From NCBI GenBank assembly GCA_035651755.1, contig DASRFA010000053.1:1-64000 (forward strand): a DNA stretch of 64,000 bases. Direction: 5' to 3'. Below, one piece after another: positions 8,475 to 17,247 of the stretch (the stretch's first letter is position 1; the number at the start of each line of letters is the position of its first letter). A program made the position numbers and the translations under genes. The notes beneath the pieces were generated by a model that saw only the letters and a program-made list of their open reading frames with translations, was not told the origin of the DNA and ran no database searches. This DNA is from DASRFA01 sp035651755 (GTDB taxonomy: Bacteria > Desulfobacterota > Binatia > UBA12015).

Positions 8475-10340
8475 TCAGCTGGCGGCGCGCCTCTCCGCGC
8501 GCAGGGCCTCGGTCGCCGCGTGGTCGATCGCGAGCGTCCAGTCCTCGAGCGACCCCGTGAGCACCACCGCGTATTCCCGACGCGCCGCCTCGACCGAGAC
8601 GTACTCGTCGAGCACGTCCTCGAGCACCTTCTCCGCCGGCCGCTTCAGCGGGTCGCCCCAGCCACCGCCGCCGCCGTAGTGGTACTCGTAGCACTCGCCC
8701 GCGGCGTGCTGGACGCGTTCCGACATCTCGCCGACCTCGCCGCGGCAGCCCGGGTCCCCGCCGTCGGGCGCGACCCGCGTCAAGAGCTGGTTCGGCGAGC
8801 CGTCGTGCCCGCCCGCGATCCCCGGCATCGGATAGCGCTTGCCGACGACGTAGGTGTAGACCGTCGCCGGCGCGAGCACCTGCTTCCGGTAGACGCTGCC
8901 GCAGCCGCCGCGGTACTCGCCGGCGCCGCCCGAGTCGGTGTCGTAGTCGCGCGCGAGCTGCCGGATCGGGAAGATCGACTCGTTGATCTCGGCGGTCGCG
9001 CGGATCAGGTTGCCGAAGCTCACGTTCATGGCGCCCCAGCCGTCCTGGCCCTTCACGGCGCCGCAGTAGGCGGCGAAGGTGTCGACGGAGTGGTCGATGA
9101 AGGTCTTGCCGGTGCGCGGGTTCGTGCCGAAGATCACGGTCGGCATGCCCATCTTGTAGATCTGCGGGCAGCAGCGCGTCGGCACGACGTTCGAGAGCGC
9201 CTTCGCGATCGCCTCGCCGACCTCCGTGCCGGGGTGGTGCGTGCCCGCCGCGACCGAGCGACCCGCGGGCGGGTTCAGGCAGCAGCCCTCCGGAACGATG
9301 AGCTCGATCGAGTCGAAGAATCCCTCGTTCTTCGGGATGTCCGGGTCCATCATCGCGGCGAGCTGCGCGACGACGTAGCCGCGCGTGTTGCCGAACGTCG
9401 AGTACGCGACGATCTCGGGCCGGTCGTCCGAGCCGGTGAAGTCGACCGTCAAGTCGCTGCCGTCGATGGTGACCTTGCAGTGGACGTGGATGTCCCGGTT
9501 CCCCTTCGGGTCGTGGTCGACGTAGACGTCCGACTCGTAGACGCCATCGGGCCACGACGCGACCTCCGCCTTGAAGCGGCGCTTCGCGTACTCGACCATG
9601 TAGTCGACGGCCGCGCGCACCGTCTCGTTGCCGTAGCGCTCGCAGAGCTCCTTCAGGCGCCGTGCCCCGATCTGCGCCGCGCCGACCTGGGCGCGCAGGT
9701 CGCCGAGGAACGTCGGCGTGCGGTTGTTCACCGCCATCATGTACGTGACGTCCTTCCGCTCGACGCCCCTCTCGAAGATCTTGACGGCGGGGAAGCGGAC
9801 GCCTTCGGCCCAGATGTCGGGCGCGTCGACGTTGTAGCCGCCGGGCGCGCCGCCGCCGGTGTCGGCGTGGTGGCATTGGATCGACGCGACCAGCACCATC
9901 TCGCCCTCGTGGAAGACCGGCGCGAAGATGTTGTAGTCGGGCAGGTGGCCGCCGCCGTGGTACGGGTCGTTCGCGACCAGGACGTCGCCCTCGAAGAGGC
10001 CTTCGCGTCCGAAGAAGTCGAGCGCGAACTTGACGGGCAGCGTGCTCGACAGCATGAACTGCGGGATCCCGACCGAGAGCGCCGCGAGGCAGCCGCGCGC
10101 GTCGAGGATCGTCGCGTTGCGCTCGTTCGACTGGTTCAGGATCGGCGTGGTCGCGGTGAGGGAGACGTGCGTCGCCATCTCGAACGCGACCGTCTCCATG
10201 AAGCCCCGGATGATCTCCGCCGTGACGGGGTCGACCGCCCCCGGCCGCCGGCGCGGCCCGGCGCTGAGCGGGCGGGTGATGGCGCCCGCGCGGCGGGCCT
10301 TGGCCCGTCCGCGAGCGAGCTTGCGACGTGCGATGACCAT
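8475..10340 (-). CDS. Hydantoinase B / oxoprolinase family protein (HyuB-like)
   Basis: The product is 621 aa, slightly longer than the usual 520-600. ATG 10340 has GGGAGG seven bases upstream. Family motifs are NDPYHGGGHLPDYNI (about 120-135), GAPGGYNVDAPD, DFTGSDDRPE, DTDSGGAGEYRGGCG and GGGGGWGDPL near the end. HyuB proteins normally pair with the ATPase-like HyuA to open 5-oxoproline or hydantoin rings with ATP; the related acetone and acetophenone carboxylases use the same pairing. No hyuA lies beside it here, so the substrate is unknown and the partner must be elsewhere or absent. The first 35 residues form an Arg/Lys-rich extension not typical of the family. The upstream neighbour is divergent, so this is probably a single-gene transcript. 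Confidence 0.9.
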   Translation of the reverse strand: MVIARRKLARGRAKARRAGAITRPLSAGPRRRPGAVDPVTAEIIRGFMETVAFEMATHVSLTATTPILNQSNERNATILDARGCLAALSVGIPQFMLSSTLPVKFALDFFGREGLFEGDVLVANDPYHGGGHLPDYNIFAPVFHEGEMVLVASIQCHHADTGGGAPGGYNVDAPDIWAEGVRFPAVKIFERGVERKDVTYMMAVNNRTPTFLGDLRAQVGAAQIGARRLKELCERYGNETVRAAVDYMVEYAKRRFKAEVASWPDGVYESDVYVDHDPKGNRDIHVHCKVTIDGSDLTVDFTGSDDRPEIVAYSTFGNTRGYVVAQLAAMMDPDIPKNEGFFDSIELIVPEGCCLNPPAGRSVAAGTHHPGTEVGEAIAKALSNVVPTRCCPQIYKMGMPTVIFGTNPRTGKTFIDHSVDTFAAYCGAVKGQDGWGAMNVSFGNLIRATAEINESIFPIRQLARDYDTDSGGAGEYRGGCGSVYRKQVLAPATVYTYVVGKRYPMPGIAGGHDGSPNQLLTRVAPDGGDPGCRGEVGEMSERVQHAAGECYEYHYGGGGGWGDPLKRPAEKVLEDVLDEYVSVEAARREYAVVLTGSLEDWTLAIDHAATEALRAERRAAS

Positions 10341-10462
10341 CGTTCTGCCTCCCGGCGGCCGCGATCGCGGCCCGATGCGAGACGACCCGACCGTTGCCAA
10401 CGATATCGGAAGACCGCGGCGGATCGCCAGGGAAACGATCGCGCGCTCCGGAGGCGCCGCTG

Positions 10463-10786
10463 ATGGGGCGCCGGGCGCAGAGGAAGCGCTCGGCGGCGGC
10501 GAGCGACGCGATCGCGGCCCGCCGGAGCGCGCGCGACCGCGAGCGACTGGCGCGGCTCGCGGAAGGCGGCACGCCGGAGCGGCCGATCACCATCGAGTCG
10601 GCGAGCCAGGTCGAGGTCGTCGCCGAGTCGATGCGCTGTCCGCTCTGCGATGGCGGGCTCCGCGTGCTCGCGCACGAAGCACAGGTCGTGGACGGCGCGC
10701 GGCGCCGGGCCGCGCGCGTCGTCTGCCGCGCATGCGGATCGACGCGTGCGATCTGGTTCGCGCTCGCAGGTGTCTCGCTTCACTGA
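10463..10786 (+). CDS. Small zinc-ribbon protein of unknown function
   Basis: The product is 107 aa, starting at ATG 10463, which has GGAGG eight bases upstream. The N-terminus is a basic, probably helical segment (residues 1-35, RRAQRKRS and RRSARDRERLARLAEGG). The C-terminal half holds two Cys pairs, CPLC and CRAC, 35 residues apart, which should bind one zinc. Between and around them is a compact beta domain starting ERPITIESASQVE. I recall similar short proteins from high-GC proteobacteria but no function. It is divergent from the hyuB-like gene with a 122-base gap that must hold both promoters. Confidence 0.7.
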   Translation: MGRRAQRKRSAAASDAIAARRSARDRERLARLAEGGTPERPITIESASQVEVVAESMRCPLCDGGLRVLAHEAQVVDGARRRAARVVCRACGSTRAIWFALAGVSLH

Positions 10787-11061
10787 GCCGGTTCCGCGGC
10801 CGCCGTGACGCGGCGCGCAGCGCGTCCGCTCGCCAACCGCGCTGAGCGACATCGCGACGCGGGCCGCTGGCCGAGCTTTGCGTCCGCAACCCGGCCTTAG
10901 CGCCGAGCTGCGGTCGGAAGCGGGCAATCGCAGTCCGCTCCACGATTTTGGAAGGACTTTTTCGCGCGCGGTCCGCCGGCGCGCGCTGGCAGGCGGATTG
11001 CCCACCGCTCGATCGCAGCGCCGGCGCATCCCGCCCGGCCCGATACGAACCGGAGGCGATC

Positions 11062-12198
11062 ATGGACTCGAAGTCACTCCATCCGACGGCAGACACCAGC
11101 GTTTCGGGCACGCTCCGCACTGCGACCCGGCACGCGGTCCGCACCCTCGCGCTCGCCGCGCTCGTCGCGGCCGGCTCGTCGGCCGGCCGCGCGGACGCGG
11201 CCCCGCCCGAGGCGGCGCCCATCTGGCGCACGCAGCTCCGCGTGCGCACGTGCGCGTCGACGAACGCGGGGACGAACAATCCGGTCTTCGCGAGCCTCGC
11301 GCCCGGCAACCTGACCGCGCTCGACTACGGCCGGAACGACTTCCCGGTCAACAACACGTTCACCTACGACCTCGTCCCGACCGGCATCAGCACCTTCGCC
11401 GACGTGACGCGGCTCCGCGTGTCCAAGACGGGCACCGACGGGCTCTGCATCCGGAGCCTCGAGCTCCTCCTCAACAACCGGTCGATCTTCCTGCGCGACT
11501 TCGGCGCCGCCGGTCAGTTCCTCGACGGCGGGGGCGGCTCGGTGAACGTCACCTTCACGGGCGCGCAGCTCCGCGCCAACCAGCGCTGGATCGACTACCA
11601 GCTGCCGTTCCCCGCGCTCACGCTGACGCGCGCGGAGCTCGAGAGCCGCGTCGAGGCGATGGCCGGCACGGCGATGTCCGGGTCGCCGGCCAAGTGGGGC
11701 CACCTCAAGGGTACGCGCTTCGTCGAGGCGACGCGCGTGAACGCGTCGACCCTCCACTTCGACCTCGACGCCTTCGTCGACACGCTCGACGCGATGGGCG
11801 CGATCCCGGGCTTCGACTTGCTCGCCGAGGTCCTCGACTTCTTCAGCGTCGCCCCGCCGAACCCGGACGTCGACATCGACTTCAACCTGCAGATCACCTG
11901 CGACGACGGCGTGCTCTCGTTCCAGGTGGCGAACGCGTCGGTGAACGTGGATACGATCCCGCGCATCAGCCTCCCGGCGATCCCTTTCCCGGGCATCGGC
12001 GACGCGGTGGCGTTCGTCGAGCGCGAGCTGAACCAGCTCGCCGACGCCGCCGAGGAGCTCATGGAAGGGCTCTTCTCGATCAACGACATCGAGAGCGGCT
12101 TCGCCGACTCGCTCTCGAACATCTCGTTCTCGACCCAGACGCCGCTCTGCCCGACGATCACGGTGCAGAACAACGGCAGCGTCACGTTCGGGTTGTAG
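11062..12198 (+). CDS. Secreted protein with an N-terminal PLAT/LH2-like domain
   Basis: The product is 378 aa. ATG 11062 has GGAGG five bases upstream. Residues 1-50 form a signal peptide (TLALAALVAAGSSAG, cleavage near ADA). Residues 55-150 read like a PLAT/LH2 beta sandwich: TQLRVRTC, ALDYGRNDF, TRLRVSKTGTDGLCIRSLEL, NRSIFLRDFG. The remainder (150-378) is a mixed domain with DVDIDFNLQITCDDGVL and a helical stretch, ELNQLADAAEELMEGL, and ends with a CPTITVQNNG strand. I do not recognise this second domain. No catalytic motif is evident. It is likely exported, perhaps binding lipid or another protein through the PLAT-like part. It converges on the next gene across a hairpin. Confidence 0.75.
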   Translation: MDSKSLHPTADTSVSGTLRTATRHAVRTLALAALVAAGSSAGRADAAPPEAAPIWRTQLRVRTCASTNAGTNNPVFASLAPGNLTALDYGRNDFPVNNTFTYDLVPTGISTFADVTRLRVSKTGTDGLCIRSLELLLNNRSIFLRDFGAAGQFLDGGGGSVNVTFTGAQLRANQRWIDYQLPFPALTLTRAELESRVEAMAGTAMSGSPAKWGHLKGTRFVEATRVNASTLHFDLDAFVDTLDAMGAIPGFDLLAEVLDFFSVAPPNPDVDIDFNLQITCDDGVLSFQVANASVNVDTIPRISLPAIPFPGIGDAVAFVERELNQLADAAEELMEGLFSINDIESGFADSLSNISFSTQTPLCPTITVQNNGSVTFGL

Positions 12199-12234
12199 AC
12201 CGCACCGCTGCTCGGACGCGTCCGCGCCCAATGG

Positions 12235-12268
12235 ACCGCCGCCGCCGGACTCGCCGGTCGGCGGCGGT
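12235..12268. terminator. GC-rich hairpin between convergent genes
   Basis: ACCGCCGCCG (12235-12244) pairs perfectly with CGGCGGCGGT (12259-12268) around a 14-base loop. It sits between the stops of two convergent genes at 12198 and 12289, so it can serve either strand. No long T-run follows, so it may act as a barrier rather than a classical intrinsic terminator. Confidence 0.5.
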
Positions 12269-12288
12269 TCCGCGTCGGTGCCGCGACG

Positions 12289-13308
12289 TCAGGCGCGTGC
12301 GGCGAGCGCCGGCACGACGTCCCGGCCGAGCGTCGCGAGGGACGTGGCGATGACGTCGCGCGGCGCGCCGGTCGACGCCGGGATCACGTTCACGAAGTCG
12401 AGCCCGATGTCGGCGAGCCTCCGCAGGCGCTCGAGCGCCTGCGCCGCCGGCCCGGCGATCGCGAACCAGTCGACGAACTCGTCATCGATCCCGGCGGTGT
12501 GCGCGACGCCGGTACGCGTGTGGTTCCGCATGTCGTAGTGCTCGCGCAGGTACTCGACGGCGCGCTGCAGGCGCGATGGCAGCTCGGCGACCGGGCTTCC
12601 GCGCATCGACGAGAACCGTGCGAAGGTGGCCGCCGCGCCGCGGACGGCTTCGCGCGCGACCGCGACGTCGTCGTTCACGACGCAGTTGACGAACGCGCCG
12701 TAGCGGAGAGATGCGGGATCGCGGCCCGCTGCGGCCGCGGCCGCGCGCGCGTGCGCGAGCGCCGCCGCGACGTGGTCCGCGTCGGCGCCGACCGCGAAGC
12801 AGATGCGGTCGGCGTGGCGCGCCGCCGCTTCGATGACGCGCGGTCCGGTCGCCGCGACCTCGACCGGCACCTTCGGCACCTTGACGAACGGGAGCCACTC
12901 GAGCCGGCTCTCGAAGCCGTCGCGATCGACCGCCTCCCCGCGCAGATACGCCTGCACCGCCACCAGCACGGACTCGAAGTGCGCGAGTCGATCGAGCGGC
13001 TTGCCGATCCGCTGCACCGCCGAGTCGCCGCGCCCGATCCCGAGCACCGCGCGGCCACCGGTCTCCACCTGCAGCGCGAGCGCGGCGCTCGCCGTCACCG
13101 CGGGATCGCGCGTGACCGAGTTGCTCACGCCGGGCCCGAGCCGGATGCGCGAGGTCGCGGCCCCGGCGAGCATCAGCTGGCCCCAGACCTCCGGCGCCAG
13201 GTTCTGGCTGTCGGGGAAGAGCACGCACGCGAACCCGAGCTCCTCGGCGATGCGCGCGGTCTGCGCGGACCGGCCGGGCTCGCCCACCATCAGCACGCCG
13301 ACTTCCAT
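12289..13308 (-). CDS. LLM-class flavin-dependent (probably F420) oxidoreductase
   Basis: The product is 339 aa, starting at ATG 13308 with AAAGGAG five bases upstream. The bacterial luciferase-like TIM barrel is clear: an N-terminal strand MEVGVLMVGE, EELGFACVLFPDSQN, TSRIRLGPGVSN with TRDPAV (the flavin-side loop typical of F420 enzymes), AVLGIGRGDSAVQRIG, and VPVEVAATGPRVIEAAARHAD. Such enzymes move hydride between F420H2 or FMNH2 and small organic substrates; the substrate here is not predictable. An AT-rich stretch reading TATAAATATT on this strand (13365-13374) is a possible -10 region. The DUF35 and thiolase genes lie upstream on the same strand, 102 bases away, so co-transcription is possible. 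Confidence 0.85.
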   Translation of the reverse strand: MEVGVLMVGEPGRSAQTARIAEELGFACVLFPDSQNLAPEVWGQLMLAGAATSRIRLGPGVSNSVTRDPAVTASAALALQVETGGRAVLGIGRGDSAVQRIGKPLDRLAHFESVLVAVQAYLRGEAVDRDGFESRLEWLPFVKVPKVPVEVAATGPRVIEAAARHADRICFAVGADADHVAAALAHARAAAAAAGRDPASLRYGAFVNCVVNDDVAVAREAVRGAAATFARFSSMRGSPVAELPSRLQRAVEYLREHYDMRNHTRTGVAHTAGIDDEFVDWFAIAGPAAQALERLRRLADIGLDFVNVIPASTGAPRDVIATSLATLGRDVVPALAARA

Positions 13309-13410
13309 GGTCGCGCTCCTTTCGCTGTGCGACACCGCAAGCGGGTCTCAGCGTTCCGGCTGGGAATATTTATAGGGCGGGCGCTCGCGCGTTCTATGCA
13401 GTACGCGGCT

Positions 13411-13818
13411 TCAGCCCGCGGGTCGGAACCGCGGCAGCGTGATCTCGTCGCTCTGCTTCTCGAAGACCACCTCGACCGGCATCCCGATGCGGAGCGTGGC
13501 CGGGTCGGCGCCGACGACGTTCGTGTGGAGGCGCGGCCCCTCCTCGAGCTCGACGATCGCGACGTTGAAGGGCTCGCCCCAGAACGCCGGGTGCTGCGAC
13601 TTGTGCACGACGATCCACGAGAAGACTCGCCCGCGCCCCGAGAGCCGGATCCACTCGTGCTCGGTCGCGAGGCAGCGCGGGCAGACGTTCGCCGGCGGCC
13701 AGCGGAGGTGACCGCAGCCCGAGCAGCGCTGCGCGCGCAGCTCGCCGGCGCGGGTTCCTTCCCAGAAGGGCGCCGAGTCCTCGGTCGGCATCGGCAGCGG
13801 CTTCTCGAGCTGGAACAT
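13411..13818 (-). CDS. DUF35 OB-fold acyl-CoA-associated protein
   Basis: The product is 135 aa, starting at ATG 13818 with GGAGA upstream. It has an N-terminal rubredoxin-like zinc finger, CSGC at about 31 and CPRC at about 46, then an OB-fold with GRGRVFSWIVVHK, FNVAIVELEEGPRL and GMPVEVVFE. These small proteins partner thiolase-like enzymes, and the start lies 17 bases after the stop of the thiolase gene, so the two are surely one transcript and probably one complex. In steroid side-chain catabolism the equivalent pair (Ltp2 with the ChsH2 DUF35 domain) is a retro-aldolase. Whether this pair does thiolysis, condensation or aldol cleavage cannot be read from the sequence. Confidence 0.9.
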   Translation of the reverse strand: MFQLEKPLPMPTEDSAPFWEGTRAGELRAQRCSGCGHLRWPPANVCPRCLATEHEWIRLSGRGRVFSWIVVHKSQHPAFWGEPFNVAIVELEEGPRLHTNVVGADPATLRIGMPVEVVFEKQSDEITLPRFRPAG

Positions 13819-13835
13819 CAGACGCTCTCCATCGC

Positions 13836-15002
13836 CTAGCGCGTCAGGATCACCACGGTGTACGCGACCGTCGGCGGCGCCTCGTGCGGCGCGCCGCCGT
13901 AGCCCGTCACCATCGACACCTCGACGTCCTTCACCTGCGACGACGACGTCCCGCGCAGCTGGCGCACCGCCTCGGCGACGTGCCCGAACCCGCTGATGTG
14001 CCCCTCCGACAGGAGGCCCCCCGCGGTATTCGACGGCAGCTCGCCGCGATCGAACTCGAGATTCCCCGCCGCGACGAACGCGCCGACGTCCGCGGGCTCG
14101 CAGAAGCCGTAGATCATGAGCTCGTGCATCACGAGCGGCGTGAACCCGTCGTAGAGCTGCACGACGTCGACGTCCTCCGGCTCGACGCCGGCCATCCGGT
14201 ACGCGCGCTCGCCCGCCTCGCGCCCGCCGCCGATCTCGTCCTCTTGCCGATCGGGGTGGATGATCTCCGACGAGTGCACCTGGCCGAAGCCCGCGATCCG
14301 GGCGGCGCCGTGGCGGAGGTCGCGCGCGCGCTCGGTCGACGTGACGACGACCGCGCCGCCGCCGTCGGTCACGAGGCAGCAATCCAGCAAATGGAGCGGC
14401 TCGACGATGAAGCGCGACGACTGGTGGTCGGCGATCGTGATCGGCTCGCGCTTCTGGGCGAGAGGATTGCGCGCCGCGTGCTTCCGGAACGCGACCGAGA
14501 TCGCGCCGTACTGCTCGGACGTGATCCCGTGCTCGTGCATCTGGCGGCGGGCGACGTGCGCCATGAACGGCATCGCGCCGACGTCCCCGTAGGGGATCGC
14601 GAACTGCGATCCGAACATCGTCGGCAGGATCCCCTGCGGGTTCGTCTGCGCTCCGAACGCGCACAGGACGGCCCGGCAGATGCCGGCGTGGATCAGCGCC
14701 GCCGACGTCTGGATCATGCCGCACACGGTCGCGCCGCCCATGTCCATCGTCGAGCAGAAGGCGGGCGCGATCCCGAGGTGGACCGCGACGCGCGATGCCC
14801 AGCCGTGCTGCTCGCCCATCTGCGGCGGCATGAGGACGAGCACGCCGTCGATCTCCGCCTTCGGGATCCCTGCGTCCGCGATCGCGTTCGCCGACGCCTC
14901 GAGCGCGAAGCCCATCGCGCTCGTCCCAGGGACCTTCCCGAAGCGCGAGAGCCCGATGCCCGCGATCGCCGCCTTGCCGGAGAGCTCTCTCGTGTCGTTC
15001 AT
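13836..15002 (-). CDS. Thiolase-like protein (SCP-x / lipid-transfer acetyl-CoA acetyltransferase family)
   Basis: The product is 388 aa, a normal length for the family. It starts at ATG 15002 with only a weak ribosome site. The thiolase fold is seen in GIGLSRFGK, STMDMGGATVCGMIQ (the position of the first catalytic Cys region), TDGGGAVVVTS, VDVVQLYDGFTP and SEGHISGFGH near the C-terminus. The classical degradative-thiolase CxG end motif is not obvious, as in the SCP-x/Ltp branch. It acts on acyl-CoAs with the DUF35 protein encoded next to it. The HAD and methyltransferase genes upstream are on the same strand but 78 bases away, so a shared transcript is possible. Confidence 0.9.
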   Translation of the reverse strand: MNDTRELSGKAAIAGIGLSRFGKVPGTSAMGFALEASANAIADAGIPKAEIDGVLVLMPPQMGEQHGWASRVAVHLGIAPAFCSTMDMGGATVCGMIQTSAALIHAGICRAVLCAFGAQTNPQGILPTMFGSQFAIPYGDVGAMPFMAHVARRQMHEHGITSEQYGAISVAFRKHAARNPLAQKREPITIADHQSSRFIVEPLHLLDCCLVTDGGGAVVVTSTERARDLRHGAARIAGFGQVHSSEIIHPDRQEDEIGGGREAGERAYRMAGVEPEDVDVVQLYDGFTPLVMHELMIYGFCEPADVGAFVAAGNLEFDRGELPSNTAGGLLSEGHISGFGHVAEAVRQLRGTSSSQVKDVEVSMVTGYGGAPHEAPPTVAYTVVILTR

Positions 15003-15080
15003 CGCAAGCGGTCACTCGCGGCGCCGTGCGCGTCGCGGTCGAGTGACCGACCGAGCCGAACCACGGGCGCCGTGCGATTG

Positions 15081-15674
15081 TCAAACGTGGCCGCGCAGCT
15101 CCTCGAGATCCCGCACGACGACGTCCGCGTGCTCGGCGAACGGAAAGGCGCCGCTCGGGTCGACGTAGACGGTGACCGCGCCCGCGCTCCGTCCGGCCTG
15201 CAGGTCGAAGAGGTAGTCGCCGACCATGACCGCACGCTCGGCGGGCGCACGCCAGCGCGCGAACAGGTGGAGGAGCCCGTCGGGATGCGGCTTGGGCGGC
15301 GCCGTGTCGCGATCGACGACGTCGTCCTGGTGGAAGAAGCCGACGAGGCCGCACGCCGCGAGCGTCGCCAGCGCGTTCCGCCGGCTGTTCCGCGTCAGGA
15401 TGCCGAGGCGCGCGCCGCGCGACTGCAGCTCCGCCAGCAGCTCCGCCGCGCCCGCCGCGGCGCACGCGTCGCGCGCGATCACGAGCTCGATCTCGTCGAG
15501 GCGCTCGCGCAGCGCGGCGGATTCGTCCGGAGGAAGCGCGGCGAGCGATTCGAGGATCGGCTTGCCGGCCGGGAGCGCGAGCTCGGCGCGGATCGCGTCG
15601 AAGTCGTGCGCTGCGACCGTGAGGGTTCCGTCGAGGTCGAAGACCCAGTGCGCGTGCGCCGCGAGCCGGCTCAC
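15081..15674 (-). CDS. HAD-superfamily phosphatase (phosphoglycolate-phosphatase-like)
   Basis: The product is 197 aa. All HAD motifs are present: FDLDGTLT (nucleophile and acid Asp), LGILTRNSRRN (motif II), KPHPDG (Lys of motif III) and MVGDYLFDLQAG (motif IV). An alpha-helical cap separates motifs I and II. I take the GTG at 15674 because its GTGA overlaps the stop of the methyltransferase gene, which implies translational coupling. It most likely dephosphorylates a small phosphorylated metabolite such as phosphoglycolate; the family is too broad for a substrate call. Confidence 0.85.
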   Translation of the reverse strand: MSRLAAHAHWVFDLDGTLTVAAHDFDAIRAELALPAGKPILESLAALPPDESAALRERLDEIELVIARDACAAAGAAELLAELQSRGARLGILTRNSRRNALATLAACGLVGFFHQDDVVDRDTAPPKPHPDGLLHLFARWRAPAERAVMVGDYLFDLQAGRSAGAVTVYVDPSGAFPFAEHADVVVRDLEELRGHV

Positions 15675-16339
15675 GCGCGCGCCCCGCGGCCGTACGCGAT
15701 CCAGTGGCGATCGCTCACGACCTCGACGCGGAACGAGCCCAGTCCGGCGGCGGCGAGCTGCCGCACCACCTCGTCGGGCCGGTAGGCGGCGAGGAGCGAG
15801 GCGTGGAAGTCGTGCCGCAGGACGTCCGGCGCATCGGCGGCGTGCAGCTGGACGAGGCGCTCCGCGACCGCCTCGTCGCGGGGACGCGACAGGTCCATCA
15901 CGTAGGCGATCCCGCCGTCGTCGAGAGCGCCGCGCACGGCCGTCCACAGGATCGCGGGGTCGGGGAGGTGGTGGAGGAGGCTGTTCGACAGCACCGTGTC
16001 GAACGTCCGGCCCGCCAGCGCCGCGCTCGGGAGGCGCGTCTCGACGAGCTCGATGCGATCGGCGAAGCCGGCGTCGCGATTGCGGCGACGGGCCTCGTCG
16101 AGCATCGCTCGCGAGCCGTCGAGGGCGGTGATCGCGCAGCCGGGATGGCCGCGCGCGAAGCGGCGGGTGACGTCGCACGGCCCGCAGCCGAGGTCGAGCA
16201 CGCGGCGCGGAACGGCGTCCGGGAACCGCGCGCGGAAGAGCGCGACGAAGCGGTCGTGCGGCTCGGAGAAGTCCGCGTCGGCGTAGGCGCGCGCCTGCTC
16301 GACGCCGTCCATGAGCTCCCGCTCGGGGACGCGATCCAC
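15671..16339 (-). CDS. Class I SAM-dependent methyltransferase
   Basis: The product is 222 aa. GTG 16339 is preferred because it gives a VDRVPERELMDGVEQARAYA start that I recognise from related proteins; the ATG at 16312 would remove it. The SAM-binding motif I is VLDLGCGPCDVTRRF (about 52-66), followed by ALDGSRAMLDEA (acidic end of beta 2) and SNSLLHHLPDP (motif IV). The C-terminus, RVEVVSDRHWIAYGR, is a beta strand typical of the group. The substrate is unknown. The stop overlaps the start of the HAD phosphatase. It is divergent from the HugZ-like gene, with a 75-base gap between start codons. Confidence 0.85.
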   Translation of the reverse strand: MDRVPERELMDGVEQARAYADADFSEPHDRFVALFRARFPDAVPRRVLDLGCGPCDVTRRFARGHPGCAITALDGSRAMLDEARRRNRDAGFADRIELVETRLPSAALAGRTFDTVLSNSLLHHLPDPAILWTAVRGALDDGGIAYVMDLSRPRDEAVAERLVQLHAADAPDVLRHDFHASLLAAYRPDEVVRQLAAAGLGSFRVEVVSDRHWIAYGRGARA

Positions 16340-16414
16340 GCGCGCCTTGTAGCGCGCCGCGCCCGCGCGCGGCCACCCTGGCGGTACGACCGCCGCTCGG
16401 GTACTCGGCTCGGC

Positions 16415-17218
16415 ATGGGTGGCGAATCGCGCGACGCTGGGACGACCGCGGGCCGCGCGTCCGAGCCCGCGGAGCCGCCGTTCGCGGAGCGCGTGCGAAC
16501 GCTGCTCGAGGTCGCGCGCCTGGGAACGCTGTCGACGCATTCGGCGCGGCACGCGGGCTTTCCGTTCGGATCGCTCGCGCCGTTCGCGCTGCTCGAAGGC
16601 GGCACGCCGACGTTCCTCCTCAGCCGGCTCGCGATGCACACCGAGAACGTGCTCGCCGACCCGCGCGCGAGCCTCCTGGTCGCGGAGGAGGGGGCGGCGG
16701 ACGACGCGCTCGCGTCCGGCCGCGCGACCCTCCTCGGGACCGTCGCACGCATCGAGGGCGACGCGGTCGCCGGAGCGCGCGCGTCGTACCTCGAGCGGCA
16801 TCCCGCGGCAGCCGCCTGGGTCGAGTTCGCGGACTTCGCGTTCTACCGGCTCGACGTGACCGCGATCTACTGGGTGGCCGGCTTCGGCCGGATGGGCTGG
16901 GTCGATCCGGCGGAGTACCGGCAGGCGGCTCCGGATCCGCTGGTCGCGAGCGCGCCCGGCATCCTCGCGCACATGAACGCCGACCACGGCGACGCGCTCG
17001 TCCTCTACTGCCGCGTCTTCGGCGGCGTCGCGGCCGATGTGGACAGCGCCGAGATGCTGGCCGTCGATCGCCTCGGCTTTCGCGTACGCGCGGCGACGGC
17101 GGAAGGAGCGCGAACGCTCCGCATCCCGTTCCCGCGCCCGGTCGCGACGCCCGAGGAGACGAGGAAGGTCCTCGTCGAGATGGTGCGCGACGCGCGGGCG
17201 CGGGTCGCAGCCGGCTGA
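16415..17218 (+). CDS. HugZ-like protein: pyridoxamine-phosphate-oxidase fold plus DUF2470
   Basis: The product is 267 aa. Residues 20-160 form a split-barrel flavin/heme-binding fold: LGTLSTHSARHAGFPFGSLA, TPTFLLSRLAMHTENVLADP and RASLLVAEEG. A C-terminal DUF2470 domain follows (about 180-265), starting GILAHMNADHGDALVLYCR, where the HMN-DH histidines are the expected heme-side residues. Proteins with this pair of domains are heme-utilisation or heme-degrading proteins (HugZ/HutZ-like), so a role in iron release or heme handling is likely. It stands alone between a divergent and a convergent gene. Confidence 0.85.
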   Translation: MGGESRDAGTTAGRASEPAEPPFAERVRTLLEVARLGTLSTHSARHAGFPFGSLAPFALLEGGTPTFLLSRLAMHTENVLADPRASLLVAEEGAADDALASGRATLLGTVARIEGDAVAGARASYLERHPAAAAWVEFADFAFYRLDVTAIYWVAGFGRMGWVDPAEYRQAAPDPLVASAPGILAHMNADHGDALVLYCRVFGGVAADVDSAEMLAVDRLGFRVRAATAEGARTLRIPFPRPVATPEETRKVLVEMVRDARARVAAG

Positions 17219-17247
17219 CCGGCGGGTCGCGCGAAGCCCCGCGCCGC

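Noticed and set aside
8367..10463. Long plus-strand frame (about 698 codons) opposite the hyuB-like gene
   Set aside because: Composition is extremely Arg/Ala/Val-rich, there are no domain motifs and no ribosome site. It is the antisense shadow expected in high-GC DNA.
13884..15785. Long plus-strand frame over the thiolase and HAD genes
   Set aside because: It is the mirror of well-supported minus-strand genes, has only Arg/Asp/Val-rich low-complexity sequence, and cuts across two gene boundaries.
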